This document shows positions 61,379 through 64,000 of a DNA stretch of 64,000 nucleotides, piece after piece. A program made the translations under genes and the position numbers. Every line of letters starts with the position of its first letter. Position 1 is the first letter of the stretch. The stretch lies in the NCBI GenBank assembly GCA_016795465.1, contig JAEUHK010000002.1:1-64000 (forward strand), written 5' to 3'. Source of the stretch: Verrucomicrobiaceae bacterium (lineage in GTDB: Bacteria; Verrucomicrobiota; Verrucomicrobiia; Verrucomicrobiales; Verrucomicrobiaceae). The notes under the pieces are model-generated. The model was not told where the DNA came from. It was given only the letters and a program-made list of their open reading frames with translations, and did no database searches.

Positions 61379-62824
61379 TCAGAGGAGCGGGATGAAGAGC
61401 TTCGCGAAGCCGTTGCGGAGCTGCTGGGCCAGCGGAGCCGCATCGAGGGACTCGCGGGTCACTTCCTGGCTGATCGAGCGTTTCTCGCGGAAGATCTCGC
61501 GCAGGAGTGTGGCGAGCTCGCGATCATAAAAGCCGACGTTGAACTCAAAATTCAGGCGCAGGCTGCGCGGGTCCCAGTTCGTGGAGCCGATGAAGCTCCA
61601 CACGCCATCGACGATGAAGATCTTTGTGTGATCAAACGGCGGTGGTGATTCAAAGATGCGGCAGCCGACCTGCAAGAGCTGCGGATAAAGCGTCTGCGCC
61701 GCCCAGGCGACGAAGGGGATGTTGTTCACCTTCGGCGTGAGGATGCGCACCTTCACACCGCGGATGGCCGCGAGGCGCAGCGCGGCCATGAGCACGGCCG
61801 TCGGCAAAAAGTAAGGCGTGGCGATGAGGATCTCCTCCTTGGCCGCATTGATGGCAGCGAAGAAGGCGGCGGGCATGACCTCCATATCCTCATCGGGACC
61901 ATCGACGATGCCGAGAGCACTCGCGGGTCCGTTCTCGTCGAGTTGAGGGAACCACTTCGCCCCGTCGAGTGTCTCGCCAGCGCAGAAGGCCCAGTCTTCC
62001 ACGAACACACGCTGGATCTGCGCCACGATGGGGCCGGTGATTTCAAAATGAAGGTCCTGCACCGGGTGATGCGGATTGCGTGTGAGCATGTTTCCTTCGC
62101 GGATGTTCATGCCGCCGGTGAAAGCCGTTGCGCCATCCACGACCATGATTTTGCGGTGGTTGCGCAGGTTCATCGTGATAAGGCGCAGCAGGAAGTGATT
62201 CGGCATGAAGCGCTTCGCGGGCACGCCGGCGGCTTGCAACGCATCGACGACGGGCGGCCATGAGTAGCGGGTGCCGGCATCATCCACCATCACACGCACG
62301 TCCACGCCGCGTTTTACCGCCGCGGTTAGCTCGGTGACGAATTCAGAGCCGATGCCGAGTGCCTCAAAGATGTAGCTGGCGATGCTGACGCTCGTTTTGG
62401 CACCGCGAATGGCCTGCAGCATTCGCGGCATGGCCTCCTCGCCGTTTTGCAGCGGCGTGACGCGGTTGCCGTGCGCAAAGCAGAAGCGTGAGATCTTGTC
62501 GAGCGTCACCGCGAGGTGCTGATGATCGCGGGCAGCACCGCTGTCCGGTGGAAAGGGCAGGGGATTGGCGGGAACCGGATCATGCCAGGGCTCGAAGTGC
62601 TCACGCCGGTAGTGCCTGCCGCGGCGGCGGAGGATATTGATGCCAAGAAAGAGATACAGCAGCGGAGCCACGAGCGGCGAGAGCACGACGAGTGCTGCCC
62701 AAAAGGCCGCCGAGCGATGATCACGATGACGCAGCAGGATGTGCGAGAGCGCGGCCATGCCGCCGAGGATCGAGATGGCGGCGACGATGTAACCCCAGTG
62801 AAAAACAAACGCGGCGATGTGCAT
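61379..62824 (-). CDS. cardiolipin synthase-like phospholipase D protein
   Basis: A 481-aa membrane protein with two N-terminal helices (residues about 8-28 and 38-60, the latter ending LVAPLLYLFLGINILRRRGR) typical of cardiolipin synthase A. Two phospholipase D motifs follow: NHRKIMVVDGATAFTGGMNI near 225-245 and DHTKIFIVDGVWSFIGSTNW near 400-420. The C-terminal NVGFYDRELATLLREIF is also characteristic. It joins two phosphatidylglycerols into cardiolipin, or acts with other headgroups. It is in a minus-strand run between the partial gene and the oxidoreductase gene. Confidence 0.93.
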   Translation of the reverse strand: MHIAAFVFHWGYIVAAISILGGMAALSHILLRHRDHRSAAFWAALVVLSPLVAPLLYLFLGINILRRRGRHYRREHFEPWHDPVPANPLPFPPDSGAARDHQHLAVTLDKISRFCFAHGNRVTPLQNGEEAMPRMLQAIRGAKTSVSIASYIFEALGIGSEFVTELTAAVKRGVDVRVMVDDAGTRYSWPPVVDALQAAGVPAKRFMPNHFLLRLITMNLRNHRKIMVVDGATAFTGGMNIREGNMLTRNPHHPVQDLHFEITGPIVAQIQRVFVEDWAFCAGETLDGAKWFPQLDENGPASALGIVDGPDEDMEVMPAAFFAAINAAKEEILIATPYFLPTAVLMAALRLAAIRGVKVRILTPKVNNIPFVAWAAQTLYPQLLQVGCRIFESPPPFDHTKIFIVDGVWSFIGSTNWDPRSLRLNFEFNVGFYDRELATLLREIFREKRSISQEVTRESLDAAPLAQQLRNGFAKLFIPLL

Positions 62825-62869
62825 GCCGCATCATGCGCACGAAGCATCCATTTGCCAAGCGAAGGCCGC

Positions 62870-64000
62870 TCAACGTGCTGGCAGGTCCTGCATCCGCCAG
62901 TCGAGCATGGAGCGGGCGGCACCATCCTGCGCCCACGAGTGCACACGCAGATCACCGAGCGGCTCGGTCCAGCGCAGCCAGGCATTCAAAAGCGGATCGC
63001 TGGTGCTCTTCGCACGGATGTCAGCGATGGGCAGCAGCACAGCGCGGAGTCGCGCGAAGTCCAAACGCATCAATGCACCCTTCGCCGGAGGTTTGGAGCT
63101 GAGCTGGCGGGCGAGCGATTGCTGCTGCAATCGCGAGGTGCCGAGCAGCAAGGTCTGCTCATCCAGCGTGGCGCTGAGCATCAGATCATCCGATTTGAAG
63201 AACGACGGGTAAAAGTGCGAGGTGAAGGCTTTCTCTCGAATCATCTCCGTGGGGGGCAGGGCGAGCGGCACAGATGCGGGGATGCTTTTCATGATGCGGT
63301 CCAGTCCGGCCTCGATGCCGGTCCACGCAGTCGAGACGAGCGGGCGGTTTTTGACATCCCACACGAGGCAAAAACGCGGCAGTGGCACCATGTCGCCACC
63401 GGGTGGCAGACCGGGCAGCGCAGGCATGCGGCCGCCAGCATCGAGGACGAGGGCACCATCCGTGGAGAGAGCCTTGTGCGCGAGTGTGTCGCCGCTCGAC
63501 CATGCTTCCTGAGCACCGGGAACGGCATCGGTGATCAGCTTTGGCCATGTGAGTTGATCCGTCGGTCCCAGCATGCCGCTGTCCGCGAGCGTGAGTGCTG
63601 TCGTGTGCGCAAAGGCGGCCGTGTTTTGCCACAACTGCCACCACGCGGCATCTTCGCGACCATGACCGGCGAGGGCAAGGATCACTGAGTCACCTTCGAC
63701 GAGGGCGGTGTGTCGCGTGGGCTTGGCGAGGCGTTGCAATTCCGTGCCTGCGATGCCGCCCTGCGTCTCGACATGCAGTCCGTCCTGCCACCATGCGATG
63801 GAGGCAGCATCGGCGAAGTCGCGTGATTTCAATTCGAGCGAGGCACCAGCGAGGGCGAGCGCATCGGGCATCAGTTTCTGCGTCACCGCCTGAATCATCG
63901 GCACGGCTTCCCAGCCGCTGAGCAGGGCGGGTAGAAACGAAAGCGGTGCGGAGCGGCCATGCCATGCCAGCGCGATGTCGCGAGTCCAAAACGAGAGCCC
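62870..64000 (-). CDS. hypothetical protein, N-terminus outside the window
   Basis: A frame of at least 376 codons, open to the right edge of the window. The GTG at 63904 is an internal codon, because coding continues upstream in the same frame (FWTRDIALAWHGRSAPLSFL, near 63930-63990). Visible features are a mixed alpha/beta sequence with many Trp residues (SIAWWQDGLHVETQGG, AAWWQLWQNTAAFA) and a C-terminal half with SHFYPSFFKSDDLMLSATLD and LLLGTSRLQQQSLARQL. This fits a large exported protein of unknown family. It lies 45 bases before the cardiolipin synthase gene. Confidence 0.6.
   Translation of the reverse strand, partial: GLSFWTRDIALAWHGRSAPLSFLPALLSGWEAVPMIQAVTQKLMPDALALAGASLELKSRDFADAASIAWWQDGLHVETQGGIAGTELQRLAKPTRHTALVEGDSVILALAGHGREDAAWWQLWQNTAAFAHTTALTLADSGMLGPTDQLTWPKLITDAVPGAQEAWSSGDTLAHKALSTDGALVLDAGGRMPALPGLPPGGDMVPLPRFCLVWDVKNRPLVSTAWTGIEAGLDRIMKSIPASVPLALPPTEMIREKAFTSHFYPSFFKSDDLMLSATLDEQTLLLGTSRLQQQSLARQLSSKPPAKGALMRLDFARLRAVLLPIADIRAKSTSDPLLNAWLRWTEPLGDLRVHSWAQDGAARSMLDWRMQDLPAR

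Noticed and set aside
1..64000. tRNA, rRNA, riboswitch or prophage structural genes
   Set aside because: I looked for typical tRNA arms, rRNA blocks, conserved riboswitch cores and phage capsid/terminase proteins and saw none. A covariance-model search would be decisive.

Overview
The window looks like a piece of a verrucomicrobial chromosome (GC-rich, Prosthecobacter/Verrucomicrobiaceae-like). This rests on gene content: a PVC-type heme-binding dehydrogenase, a paired DUF1552 protein and DUF1592-type c-type cytochrome protein, a sulfatase next to a Tat-exported Gfo/Idh oxidoreductase, a three-subunit SdhCAB of the b558 type, and a LexA-like box TGTTC-N4-GAACA in front of an imuA-imuB-dnaE2 mutagenesis operon. 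I believe that box is the form described for Verrucomicrobia. The taxonomic call is inference; no rRNA or tRNA gene was seen.

Layout. 1-3.7 kb: ilvB, an orphan-looking DNA methyltransferase and ilvN in one minus-strand run, then an ECF-type sigma factor with a clear terminator. 3.7-9.2 kb: a secretin gene behind four small exported or membrane-anchored proteins, two of which share a C-terminal module. 9.2-12.8 kb: an ABC-2-like membrane protein, a small ComEA-like helix-hairpin-helix protein and a PQQ-type beta-propeller. 12.8-15.2 kb: repeat-rich DNA (nested inverted repeats, a degenerate 21-nt tandem array) around a collagen-like protein gene.

15.2-23.2 kb is a defence island: hsdR, a DUF3800 gene, hsdM, an Abi-family (HEPN-like) gene, hsdS and a DUF3024 gene, all on the plus strand and mostly tightly coupled. 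The Abi gene sits between hsdM and hsdS, behind an intergenic stretch that ends in a terminator-like hairpin.

23.4-46.2 kb is mostly housekeeping: gpsA-plsY, carA, a proteasome-beta/HslV-like Ntn hydrolase, sdhCAB, a heavy-metal-binding protein, an RluA-type pseudouridine synthase, the large PVC dehydrogenase, an FHA protein, a Tat-exported sugar isomerase, a rhomboid protease, mgtE, an MFS transporter and an Ala-rich coiled-coil protein.

46.2-53.4 kb is the most interesting accessory stretch. The DUF1552 gene and its usual DUF1592 partner are separated by a foreign-looking plus-strand block. The block begins with a degraded C-terminus of a type I specificity subunit (hsdS). It continues with an unknown 236-aa protein whose start overlaps the hsdS stop, a GIY-YIG/DUF4357 protein, and two overlapping genes of unknown families. 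It may be a remnant restriction/defence locus with uncharacterised cargo.

53.4-64 kb: the SOS-type imuA-imuB-dnaE2 operon, then a minus-strand run of a sulfatase, a Gfo/Idh oxidoreductase, a cardiolipin synthase-like PLD enzyme and a gene cut by the window end.
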